Assembly (NCBI GenBank): GCA_031127225.1
Contig: JARIEV010000002.1
Location: 1 to 64,000, forward strand
Source of the DNA: Gemmatimonadota bacterium
GTDB taxonomy: Bacteria > Gemmatimonadota > Gemmatimonadetes > Gemmatimonadales > Gemmatimonadaceae
Length of the DNA stretch: 64,000 nucleotides
Direction: 5' to 3'
Both the position numbers and the translations under genes were made by a program. This document shows, piece after piece, positions 28,082-35,935 of the stretch; position 1 is the stretch's first letter, and every line of letters starts with the position of its first letter. The notes beneath the pieces are model-generated. The model worked only from the letters and a program-made list of their open reading frames with translations. It made no database searches and was not told the origin of the DNA.

Positions 28082-29245
28082 ATGCTGCTGCTGCGCCATG
28101 CCACCGTGTTCGCCCCCGCCGCGCTGGGATTACAGGATCTGCTGATCGGCGGTGAGCAGATCCTGTGGATGGGGGCGTCCGTGGGCGCGCTGCCCTCGTC
28201 CCTGGGGGTGCGCGAGCTCGATCTGGAAGGACGGGTGGTGATTCCCGGACTGGTAGACGGCCACGCGCATCTCACCGGCGGCGGCGGCGAAGCCGGCCCA
28301 CAGTCGCGCGTGCCGGCACCGCCCCTGTCGCAGTACACCAGCGCCGGGGTGACCACGGCGATCGGGGTGCTGGGCACCGACGACGTGACCCGGTCCACGT
28401 CCGAACTCGTCGTCACCGCCCGCGCTCTGGTGGCCGAGGGGCTCTCGGCGTGGTGTCACACGGGCGGGTACCACCTCCCCCCGGTCACGCTGACGGGCAG
28501 CGTGCGCGGCGACATCGTGCACCTTGACCGGGTGATCGGCGTCGGCGAGCTGGCGCTGAGCGACCACCGCTCAAGCCAGCCGACGCTCGAGCAGCTGCTC
28601 ACGGTTGCGGCGGATGCGCACGTGGGGGGGCTGATGACCGGGAAAGCCGGGATCGTGCACCTGCACCTCGGCGACGGGGCGCGCGGGCTCGATCTGGTGC
28701 GGCAGGCGCTGGCCACGAGTGAGCTGCCGGCGCGCGTGTTCAACCCCACGCACGTCAATCGCCGGCGGGCGCTGTTTACTGAGGCGATCGAGCTGAGCCG
28801 GCGCGGATGCGTCGTGGACATCACAGCGTTCGACGTCTCACCCGACGAGGACGCATGGAGCGCCGCCGATGCGCTGGAGCGCTTCTGGGCCAGCGGGGCG
28901 CCGGCCACGCAGGTCACCGTGAGCAGCGACGGCGGCGGGTGCCTGCCGGTGTTCGATGCCGATGGCCGGGTGGTTGAGATGGGGGTGGGCCACGCCGGCA
29001 GCCTCCTCGAGACGGTGCGGGCGCTGGTGGCGCGCGGGCACGACCTCGCGCGGATCCTGCCGGCGTTCACGAGCAATCCGGCGGCGCTCCTCCGTCTGGC
29101 CGGCAAGGGCACCCTGCGCGTGGGTGGTGACGCCGATCTGGTCGTGCTCGAGGCGGACCACCAGGTGCGGGACGTGATGGCCCGCGGCGTCTGGCATCGG
29201 CAGGACGGCAAGACGGTCCGCCGCGGCACCTTCGAGCCAGCGTAG
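28082..29245 (+). CDS. iadA: Isoaspartyl dipeptidase
   Basis: Hydrolyses beta-aspartyl dipeptides, here most likely the beta-Asp-Arg produced by CphB, to Asp and Arg. The 387-residue amidohydrolase shows the metal and active-site residues: DGHAHLTGGGGE (HxH), the GVGELALSDHRSSQPT loop, HLHLGDG, NPTHVNRR and VSSDGGG with the final Asp. Compared with the family, a Glu (GELALSD) occupies the region of the bridging ligand, as in E. coli IadA. Its place opposite the cph operon completes cyanophycin breakdown. Confidence 0.93.
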   Translation: MLLLRHATVFAPAALGLQDLLIGGEQILWMGASVGALPSSLGVRELDLEGRVVIPGLVDGHAHLTGGGGEAGPQSRVPAPPLSQYTSAGVTTAIGVLGTDDVTRSTSELVVTARALVAEGLSAWCHTGGYHLPPVTLTGSVRGDIVHLDRVIGVGELALSDHRSSQPTLEQLLTVAADAHVGGLMTGKAGIVHLHLGDGARGLDLVRQALATSELPARVFNPTHVNRRRALFTEAIELSRRGCVVDITAFDVSPDEDAWSAADALERFWASGAPATQVTVSSDGGGCLPVFDADGRVVEMGVGHAGSLLETVRALVARGHDLARILPAFTSNPAALLRLAGKGTLRVGGDADLVVLEADHQVRDVMARGVWHRQDGKTVRRGTFEPA

Positions 29246-29319
29246 CGCCGGTCTGCCGACGCGTAGGTAACGTCTGCTTCATGGAGCGCCAGTTGGACGT
29301 TCGTGCCAGCAAACAAGTA

Positions 29320-29349
29320 TTGACAGAACAGCCGGTTCGCTGGAACTTG
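29320..29349 (+). promoter_or_regulatory. Candidate sigma-70-type promoter of the ribonucleotide reductase gene
   Basis: TTGACA at 29320-29325 is a perfect -35 hexamer. A -10-like AACTTG or GAACTT follows at about 29343-29349. Transcription would start close to 29355, which is where the riboswitch P1 stem begins. Confidence 0.5.
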
Positions 29350-29354
29350 AGTCT

Positions 29355-29590
29355 CCGGCTGGCGTTCGTGTCAGCAGGCAACCGTTTTTACCAACTGATT
29401 CAAGACATAGGCGCTGGTCACCGATCCCGACGCTGGGGTCGGCGCTAAGAGGGAACTCCGGTGCAATACCGGGGCGGCCCCGCCGCTGTGAGGGAGGACG
29501 ACGGAGCAGCGCGCCACTGGGCACCCATCGGGTGCACGGGAAGGCCGCTCCGAAGGACGAATCCCAAGCCAGAAGACCTGCCAGTGCCGG
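29355..29590 (+). ncRNA. Adenosylcobalamin (B12) riboswitch
   Basis: A typical cobalamin riboswitch aptamer. It contains GCTAAGAGGGAACTCCGGTG, GCGGCCCCGCCGCTGTGAGG, the GCCACTGGGCA region and the B12 box AGCCAGAAGACCTGCC (29567-29582). P1 can form between CCGGCTGGC (29355-29363) and GCCAGTGCCGG (29580-29590). It lies about 195 bases in front of an AdoCbl-dependent ribonucleotide reductase gene, which fits AdoCbl sensing. Binding would lower expression of this B12-using gene or, unusually, raise it; the sign cannot be read from sequence. Confidence 0.93.
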
Positions 29591-29785
29591 AGTCCGCGCG
29601 CACCCTCGAGGGAGGGCACGCCGGGGATCGCTGTGCGCCGTTCATCCGAACGGCGCCGGCTCCGCTGGGCTCCTTGCTGACCATCGCGAGGAGCTTGTTT
29701 CGTCACCGGGCGTGTCAGCCCGTGGCGGACGCGCTGGTCCTCGGGGGTGTGCATGCAATCGCTGGTTCACCCGTAGGAGGCACAC
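29591..29785 (+). promoter_or_regulatory. Expression platform between riboswitch and nrdJ
   Basis: It holds a perfect hairpin CGCCGTTC-ATCC-GAACGGCG (29636-29655) without a following T run. There is also a possible stem in which CCTCGGG (29739-29745) pairs with CCCG (29770-29773) and GAGG (29777-29780), covering the Shine-Dalgarno sequence. AGGAGG (29775-29780) precedes the TTG start by 5 bases. This suggests translational control. Confidence 0.45.
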
Positions 29786-32206
29786 TTGGCTATTTCCGTC
29801 GCCCCCCGCAGCACCGAGTTCCGAGCCAGCTACGACTCTAACGGCCTCACGACGCTGACGATGGTCGTCAAGCGTGACGGCCGTCAGTCGGTCTGGGATC
29901 CGGAGCGCATCACCCGTGCCATCGCCCTCGCGTTCTACGCGTCGCGGCACGACGATGCCCCCAACCCGCTCCACGACGACGCGGCCCACCGCTTCGGCCT
30001 GGGCTTCACCGACTTTGCCGACGTCTGCGCGATCACGCAGCTCGTGGTGAATACGGTCGAGCGTCGCGCGCAGGACCACATGCCGACGGTCGAGGAAATT
30101 CAGGATATCGTCGAAATGATGATCGCCGCGCGCGGGCACTGGGACATCGCCAAGCGCTACGTGCTGTACCGTGCGGCGCGCGCGCAGCACCGGCTCAACG
30201 TGCACGCCGAAAACGGCATGCAGGATTACATCTTCCTGTCGCGCTACTCGCGCTACCGCGAGGATCTCGGCCGTCGCGAGACGCCGGCTGAGGCCTTCAC
30301 GCGCGTGATGGACATGCACCGGGCGCATTTCGCCCCGCTCGTGGACATGCCGGTCGCTGGGTTTGGTGGCCGCACGCTGGCCGCCCTGATGGACGACACG
30401 GAGTCCGCGTTGCAGCGTCGCGCGATCCTGCCCTCCATGCGCTCCCTGCAGTTCGGCGGCCGGGCCATCGAAGCGAACAACGCGCGCATGTTCAATTGCG
30501 CGTTCACGCATGTGGACCGGATCGACGCGTTCAAGGAATCGTTCTTCCTGCTCATGTCGGGCACGGGCGTGGGCTTCAGCGTGCAGAAGCAGCATGTGGC
30601 GCAGCTGCCCACCTTCCCGATCCGCGCGGCCGAGAACGAGCTGCCCGTCGTGCACTATACGGTGCCCGACACCCTCGAAGGGTGGGCGGATGCGCTCGAT
30701 GCCTTGGTGCGTTCGTACCTCGACGGCACCAAGATCGAGTTCAACTACAGCGCCGTCCGCTCGCGTGGTCAGCAGCTCAAGACCTCCGGCGGCCGCGCCC
30801 CGGGACACCTGCCGCTCAAGAAGGCGCTCTCCGCCGTCGAGCGCATGCTCGATCAAGTGCCGGGGCGCGCGATGCGTCCCATCGAAGTGTACGACATTCT
30901 GATGCACGTCGCGGTGGCCGTACTCTCCGGCGGCATCCGCCGCTCGGCCACGATCTGCCTCTTCTCGTCGGATGACGACGAGATGGCCTCGGCGAAGACC
31001 GGCAACTGGTTCGAAACCAATCCGCAGCGCGGCAAGTCCAACAACTCGGCCGTGCTCGTGCGCGACACCGTGCAGCCGTCGGACTTCGGCAAGCTCTTCG
31101 AGTTCCAGAAGGAGTTCGGCGAGCCGGGCTTCTATTTCGTGGATGACGCCGAGTATGGCGCCAACCCGTGCGTCGAAATCGGCCTCGCGCCGTACATGAT
31201 CGTGGACGAAGCGGCGCAGGCCAAACTCGCGGCGTACGGCCGGCCGGATGTCCCCGTCGGATCGCGCGTGTCGGGCTGGCAGATGTGCAACCTCACCACG
31301 ATCAACGCCGGCGCCTGCGACAACGAAGAGTCGTTCCTCGCCTGCTGCCGCGCCGCCGCGCTGCTCGGCACGCTGCAGGCGGCGTACACCGACATTCCGT
31401 ACCTCGGGGCCGCCACGCGGGCGATCAACGAGCGGGAGTCGCTGCTCGGCGTGTCCATCTGCGGCATTCTCGACCGTCCGTCGCTGCTGCTCGACCCCGC
31501 CGTCCTGGAGCGTGGCGCCAAGGAGTGCCTCGACACCAACGCCGCCATCGCCGCCCACCTCGGCATCGAGCCGGCGGCGCGCATCACCTGCGTGAAGCCG
31601 GAAGGCACCGCCAGCCTCGTGCTGGGCGCGGGATCGGGCATTCACCCACACCATGCGCGGCATTACTTCCGCCGCGTGCAGGCCGCGCGCACGGAGCCGC
31701 TGTACCAGTGGTTCAAGCTGCACAATCCGCACATGACCGAAACGTCGGTGTGGGATCCCGAGACCACGGATGTCATCACCTTCCCGGTGAGCGCCGAGCC
31801 GGACGCCATTTTGAAGGAAGACGTGGGCGCCGTGCAATTCCTTGAATACGTGCGTCTCGTGCAGGAGCACTGGGTTCGCGCCGGTCGCCGGCACGAGCAG
31901 TACAACCCGGGACTGCACCACAACGTCTCCAACACGGTCACCGTGAAGGACGAAGAGTGGGATGCCGTGCAGCAATTCATCTGGGACAATAAGGAATACT
32001 TCGCCGGCATTTCCCTGCTGCGCGAAACGGGCGACAAGATCTATGCGCAGGCCCCTCGCGAAGAAGTGACGACCGAGTCTGACATGATCCGCTGGAACGC
32101 GCTGACGTATCGCGAGGTCGACTACACCATGCTGCTGGAAGGCGTGGACATGACGACGCTGAGCGACACGGTGGCGTGCGCGGGTGGGGCGTGCGAGATC
32201 ATCTAG
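29786..32206 (+). CDS. nrdJ: Adenosylcobalamin-dependent ribonucleoside-triphosphate reductase (class II)
   Basis: Makes deoxyribonucleotides using a B12 radical and needs no oxygen. The 806-residue protein begins with an ATP-cone-like domain (about 28-125: VKRDGRQSVWDPERITRAI), followed by a barrel with active-site Cys238 (MFNCAFTHVD), Asn460-x-Cys462-x-Glu464 (NPCVEIGL), the RTPR-type ITCVKPEGTASLV and HPHHARHYFRRVQA, and C-terminal redox cysteines 798 and 803 (CAGGAC). The motifs fit the monomeric RTPR lineage (Lactobacillus-like) rather than the longer NrdJ. It starts at TTG, supported by a strong Shine-Dalgarno. The upstream riboswitch links it to B12 supply. Confidence 0.94.
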   Translation: MAISVAPRSTEFRASYDSNGLTTLTMVVKRDGRQSVWDPERITRAIALAFYASRHDDAPNPLHDDAAHRFGLGFTDFADVCAITQLVVNTVERRAQDHMPTVEEIQDIVEMMIAARGHWDIAKRYVLYRAARAQHRLNVHAENGMQDYIFLSRYSRYREDLGRRETPAEAFTRVMDMHRAHFAPLVDMPVAGFGGRTLAALMDDTESALQRRAILPSMRSLQFGGRAIEANNARMFNCAFTHVDRIDAFKESFFLLMSGTGVGFSVQKQHVAQLPTFPIRAAENELPVVHYTVPDTLEGWADALDALVRSYLDGTKIEFNYSAVRSRGQQLKTSGGRAPGHLPLKKALSAVERMLDQVPGRAMRPIEVYDILMHVAVAVLSGGIRRSATICLFSSDDDEMASAKTGNWFETNPQRGKSNNSAVLVRDTVQPSDFGKLFEFQKEFGEPGFYFVDDAEYGANPCVEIGLAPYMIVDEAAQAKLAAYGRPDVPVGSRVSGWQMCNLTTINAGACDNEESFLACCRAAALLGTLQAAYTDIPYLGAATRAINERESLLGVSICGILDRPSLLLDPAVLERGAKECLDTNAAIAAHLGIEPAARITCVKPEGTASLVLGAGSGIHPHHARHYFRRVQAARTEPLYQWFKLHNPHMTETSVWDPETTDVITFPVSAEPDAILKEDVGAVQFLEYVRLVQEHWVRAGRRHEQYNPGLHHNVSNTVTVKDEEWDAVQQFIWDNKEYFAGISLLRETGDKIYAQAPREEVTTESDMIRWNALTYREVDYTMLLEGVDMTTLSDTVACAGGACEII

Positions 32207-32222
32207 GGGGGTAGTCGAACAA

Positions 32223-32334
32223 CAACACCCTAGGAAGCAGGAAGGAGGGTATCAGGGAGGAGGAGGCAGGAACCACGCGCGGTTCACCTGCTTCCTGCCT
32301 GCTGATACCCTCCTTCCTGCTTCCTAGGGTGTTG
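32223..32334. repeat. Large palindromic repeat, copy A (perfect 33-bp arms)
   Basis: The arms 32223-32255 and 32302-32334 are exact reverse complements over 33 bp. The 46-base loop holds a second hairpin (AGGCAGGA/TCCTGCCT). It lies between the convergent nrdJ and Met/His-repeat genes. The right arm begins CTGATACCCTCCTTCCTGC and matches copies B and C at 47.0 and 48.6 kb. Confidence 0.95.
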
Positions 32335-32357
32335 GCTTTTCGTTCAGTAAATCAGAC

Positions 32358-32879
32358 CTAGTGCTTCATCCCCGCACCCGCGCACCCCTCCAGCAGGTCG
32401 AAGCGGTCATGCAGCCCCTTCAGCCCCGCTTTGAGGTCGGTATCAGCGGCCTTGGCCGCAACCATGGCGGCCACCTTCTCCGTCTCCATCGGCAGGGCGG
32501 CCTGCACCTTCAGCAACTCCGGCTTCTGACAGGCCATCGGCGACGTTGAGGCAGCCACAAGCTTCGCGGAGGCGACCATCTCGGCGGCCTTGGCGCGGAT
32601 AGGCGCCAGGTCGTTCTTATCCTTCGCCGGGTGCCAGGTGGCCATCATCAGCAGGTGGTAGGCGTCCAGCTCCTTCCAGCCCTCAGCCTTAGCGGCGCCA
32701 TGGTCCATCTTGGCATGGTCCATCTTGGCATGGTCCATCTTGGCATGGTCCATCTTGGCATGGTCCATCTTGGCAGCTGGCGGCTTGGCAGGCGGCTTCT
32801 CCTGGGCGGAGAGCGGAGCGGCCAGCAGCACGGTGCCCGTGGCCAGCAGGGCGGCGAATCGGGTTGAAATCATGGTCAT
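32358..32879 (-). CDS. Secreted small protein with Met/His repeats
   Basis: A 173-residue exported protein: signal peptide MTMISTRFAALLATGTVLL, cleavage after SAQ. A Lys/Pro stretch is followed by AKMDH repeated five times, then a helical domain of about 110 residues with two Cys. Met/His clusters of MDH type occur in periplasmic copper-binding proteins such as PcoB/CopB, so metal binding is possible but not shown. The family of the helical part is not recognised. It starts at ATG 32879 (or 32873); the longer in-frame start at 32951 gives an unlikely N-terminus. The repeat is perfect at the DNA level. Confidence 0.75.
   Translation of the reverse strand: MTMISTRFAALLATGTVLLAAPLSAQEKPPAKPPAAKMDHAKMDHAKMDHAKMDHAKMDHGAAKAEGWKELDAYHLLMMATWHPAKDKNDLAPIRAKAAEMVASAKLVAASTSPMACQKPELLKVQAALPMETEKVAAMVAAKAADTDLKAGLKGLHDRFDLLEGCAGAGMKH
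32700..32774 (-). repeat. 15-bp tandem repeat, five perfect copies, inside the Met/His-repeat gene
   Basis: The unit ATGGTCCATCTTGGC (plus-strand reading) is repeated five times with no substitution and encodes AKMDH. The identity suggests recent amplification and likely length variation between strains. Confidence 0.95.
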
Positions 32880-33080
32880 GACTGGGGGGAAGAAGGCCGA
32901 AAGAGATCGCGGTGGGACATTTGACTCCCGTGATGGCTGAAAGTTCGTCAATCACGGCAGATCGGGCCACTATTTGCCCAACGCCACACCACAGCGCATC
33001 GTATGCCTGATGACTCCCGCGACGGGAGCATTCGACAGCCGGGCCCGGCTGTCCCAGTATCCTCTCCACCCGTCCCTCGC

Positions 33081-35876
33081 ATGATCAGCCTGCGTCGTGT
33101 CACCCGGCTCTCCACCGCGATGTTGTTCGCGGCGGCGCTGCCGGCCACGCTTTCGGCTCAGCCGCGCCTGACGTCGCCCAAGGAGTTCTTCGGGCATGAC
33201 ATCGGCGCCGACTACGAGCTCCCCAACTACACCAAACTGCACGCGTTTTTCGCCACCATCGCGAAGCAGAGCGATCGCGTGATCCTGGACACGATCGGCC
33301 TGACGGAAGAGGGGCGCCCGCAGATCATGGCGATCGTCTCGTCGCCGGCCAATCTCAAGAACTTGGCGCGCTACAAGGAAATCTCCCGCAAGCTGGCGCT
33401 CGCCGACGGCGTAGACTCCGCCGAAGCAGCCCGGCTCGCGAAGGAAGGCAAGGTGGTGTTCTGGATCGACGGTGGACTGCACGCGACCGAAGTGCTCGGC
33501 GCCCAGCAGCTCATCGAATCGTTCTATCAGCTCACCAGCCGCACCGACGACGAGACGATGCGGATCCTGAATGACTGCATCATCCTGATGGCGCACGCCA
33601 ATCCGGACGGCATGGAGCTGGTGACCAACTGGTACATGCAAGAGCCCGACAAGCTGCGCCGCAACACCAACATTCCGCGCCTGTACGAGAAGTACGCCGG
33701 GCACGACAACAACCGCGACGCCTACATGAACGCGCTGGCCGAAACGCGCAACATGTCGCAGCAGCTGTTCGTGGAATGGAACCCGCAGATCATGTACAAC
33801 CACCACCAGACCGGCCCGACGGGCACGGTCATGGCCGCACCGCCGTACCGTGATCCGGCCAACTACTGGTTTCACCCGGCGATGATCACCGGCCTCGACC
33901 TCGTCGGTGCCGCGCTCAACCATCGCTTCGTACTCGAGCACAAGCCGGGACTCACCTTCCGCGCGGGCTCGAATTACAGCACCTGGTGGAACGGTGGCAT
34001 GCGCACGGTGGGCTACTACCACAACCAAATCGGCATTCTCACCGAGACGATCGGCAATCCGACGCCGATCCGCGTCTCGCTCGTGCCCGATCGCCAGCTG
34101 CGCTCGGCCAGCTTGCCGATGCCGGTTGCGCCACAGGAATGGCATTTCCGGCAGTCGATCGATTACTCGGTCTCGGCGAACTACGCGTTCCTGGATCTCG
34201 CCTCGCGCTATCGGGAAACGTTCCTGTTCAATCGCTGGGTGATGGGGACCGACCAGATCAAGAACGGGTCGAAGGACAACTGGACGATCTCGCCCAAGCG
34301 CGTCGATGCGATGATCGCGCAGATCACGAAGGATCGTGCGCCGGCGAGCGCCGAAGCAAACCGTGCCGGTGGCGCGCGCGGCGGCGCGGCACCGAACGTC
34401 GGCAGTGCGGTCACCAACGATCGCTACATGGCCGAGCTCAGGAAGCCGGAGAACCGCGATCCGCGCGCGTACGTGCTGAGCAGCGCGCAGAACGATTTCC
34501 CCACGGCGACCAAGTTCATCAAGGCGTTGCAGTACTCGGGCATCCAGGTGCATCGCGCCACGGGCTCGTTCAGCGCCAACGGCAAGTCGTTCCCGGCCGG
34601 CTCGTGGGTGGTCATGACGAACCAGGCGTTCCGCTCGCACGTGCTCGACATGTTCGAGCCGCAGGATCACCCGAATGACTTCCGGTATCCGGGCGGTCCG
34701 CCGATTGCGCCGTACGACAATGCCGGCTGGACGCTCGCGTTCCAGATGGGCATCCAGTTCGAGCGCGTGCTCGACGGCCTCACGGGCCCGTTCGAAAAGG
34801 TGAACGGCGTCACGACGATGCCGATGGGCACGATTGCGAAGGGTAAGGCCGGCTACTTCGTGCGGCCCGAAGTGAACGACGCGGCCACGGTGGCGAATCG
34901 TCTGGCCGCCGTGAAGGTGAAGGCCTCGCGCATCCCCACGGCGTTCACCGATGGTGGCACGACGTGGCCGGCCGGCACGTGGTTCATTCCTGCCGGCGGC
35001 GCGGCCGACAAGGTCGTCACGCAGGCCGCGAAGGACCTCGGTGTGACCTTCGCCGCCGCGAACAGCAAGCCGGGCGCGGCCCAGCCGGTGCAGCCGCTGC
35101 GCATTGCGCTCATCGATCGCTACGGCGGTAACATGCCGACGGGTTGGACGCGTCTGCTGCTGGAGAAGTTCGAATTCGCGTTCACGACGATTTATCCGCA
35201 GGATGTTGACGCCGGCAATCTCAAGGCGAAGTACGACGTGATTGTGGCCACCGATGGCATGTTCTCCGAAGCAGGCGCGGGGCGCGGCTACGGTGGATCG
35301 CCCGACACGACGCTCATTCCGGCGGAGTTCCGCCGCACGATCGGCCGCATCAGCCCCGAGAAGTCGGTGCCGGCGCTCAAGGCGTTCGTGGAGGCGGGTG
35401 GCCGCATCGTCGCGATCGGATCGTCCATCGGCCTTGGCAAGGCGATGGGGCTGCCGATCGAGAATTACCTGACGGAAGCGAATGGGCGTCCGTACGCGGG
35501 CGAGAAGTACTACATCCCCGGCTCGCTGCTCGAAGTCGCCATCGACACGTCGGCCACGATCGCCACGGGCATGAACCCGCGCCCGAGCGTGATGTTCGAC
35601 AATAGCCCGGTGATGAAGCTGGGCCCCGATGCCGCGGCCAAGGGTGTGCGCGTGCTCGCCACGTTCGACACCGACAAGCCGCTCACCAGCGGCTGGGCGT
35701 GGGGACAGGAGCTGCTCAAGGGCGGCGTCGCGATGGCCGAAGCCAAGATGGGCAAGGGCACGATGTGGCTGTTCGGACCGGAAGTTCTGTTCCGTACGCA
35801 GCCGCACGGCACGTACAAGCTCTTCCTGAATGCGCTCGACGGCGGATTCCAGCGTCCGGCCAAGCCGTTGCAGTAA
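33081..35876 (+). CDS. Secreted M14-family zinc carboxypeptidase-like protein
   Basis: A 931-residue exported peptidase. I chose the ATG at 33081 (MISLRRVTRLSTAMLFAAALPATLSAQ), which opens a clean signal peptide; the upstream start at 33003 adds an unconserved leader. M14 features: the zinc-binding HATE motif (GGLHATEVLGAQ), His in MYNHHQTGPTG, the helper segment HANPDGMELVTNWYM, and a Glu in GILTETIGNPTP. The long C-terminal half (about 450-931) resembles a glutamine amidotransferase-like/Rossmann domain found in large M14 relatives of this kind. A strong terminator follows. Confidence 0.9.
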   Translation: MISLRRVTRLSTAMLFAAALPATLSAQPRLTSPKEFFGHDIGADYELPNYTKLHAFFATIAKQSDRVILDTIGLTEEGRPQIMAIVSSPANLKNLARYKEISRKLALADGVDSAEAARLAKEGKVVFWIDGGLHATEVLGAQQLIESFYQLTSRTDDETMRILNDCIILMAHANPDGMELVTNWYMQEPDKLRRNTNIPRLYEKYAGHDNNRDAYMNALAETRNMSQQLFVEWNPQIMYNHHQTGPTGTVMAAPPYRDPANYWFHPAMITGLDLVGAALNHRFVLEHKPGLTFRAGSNYSTWWNGGMRTVGYYHNQIGILTETIGNPTPIRVSLVPDRQLRSASLPMPVAPQEWHFRQSIDYSVSANYAFLDLASRYRETFLFNRWVMGTDQIKNGSKDNWTISPKRVDAMIAQITKDRAPASAEANRAGGARGGAAPNVGSAVTNDRYMAELRKPENRDPRAYVLSSAQNDFPTATKFIKALQYSGIQVHRATGSFSANGKSFPAGSWVVMTNQAFRSHVLDMFEPQDHPNDFRYPGGPPIAPYDNAGWTLAFQMGIQFERVLDGLTGPFEKVNGVTTMPMGTIAKGKAGYFVRPEVNDAATVANRLAAVKVKASRIPTAFTDGGTTWPAGTWFIPAGGAADKVVTQAAKDLGVTFAAANSKPGAAQPVQPLRIALIDRYGGNMPTGWTRLLLEKFEFAFTTIYPQDVDAGNLKAKYDVIVATDGMFSEAGAGRGYGGSPDTTLIPAEFRRTIGRISPEKSVPALKAFVEAGGRIVAIGSSIGLGKAMGLPIENYLTEANGRPYAGEKYYIPGSLLEVAIDTSATIATGMNPRPSVMFDNSPVMKLGPDAAAKGVRVLATFDTDKPLTSGWAWGQELLKGGVAMAEAKMGKGTMWLFGPEVLFRTQPHGTYKLFLNALDGGFQRPAKPLQ

Positions 35877-35891
35877 GTCAGTGATCCGGTG

Positions 35892-35935
35892 ACACGACGG
35901 CCCCTGCGCGCACCGCGCAGGGGCCGTCGTGTTTT
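35892..35935. terminator. Strong rho-independent terminator, shared by convergent genes
   Basis: A perfect 19-bp stem (35892-35910 with 35914-35932) closes a 3-base loop and is followed by TTTT. On the other strand it overlaps the 3' end of the amidohydrolase gene. Confidence 0.9.

Noticed and set aside
29246-29785. NrdR box upstream of the ribonucleotide reductase gene
   Set aside because: No ACACWATATATWGTGT-type box was seen; control appears to be by the riboswitch.
32700-32774. Possible CRISPR-like array
   Set aside because: The units are contiguous with no spacers and lie in frame within a coding gene; they are a protein-coding tandem repeat.
32970-35807. Open frame of about 940 codons antisense to the M14 peptidase
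   Set aside because: The composition is rich in Arg and His, it has no recognisable domain and it fully overlaps a well-supported gene. Similar long antisense frames over nrdJ and cphA were discarded for the same reason.
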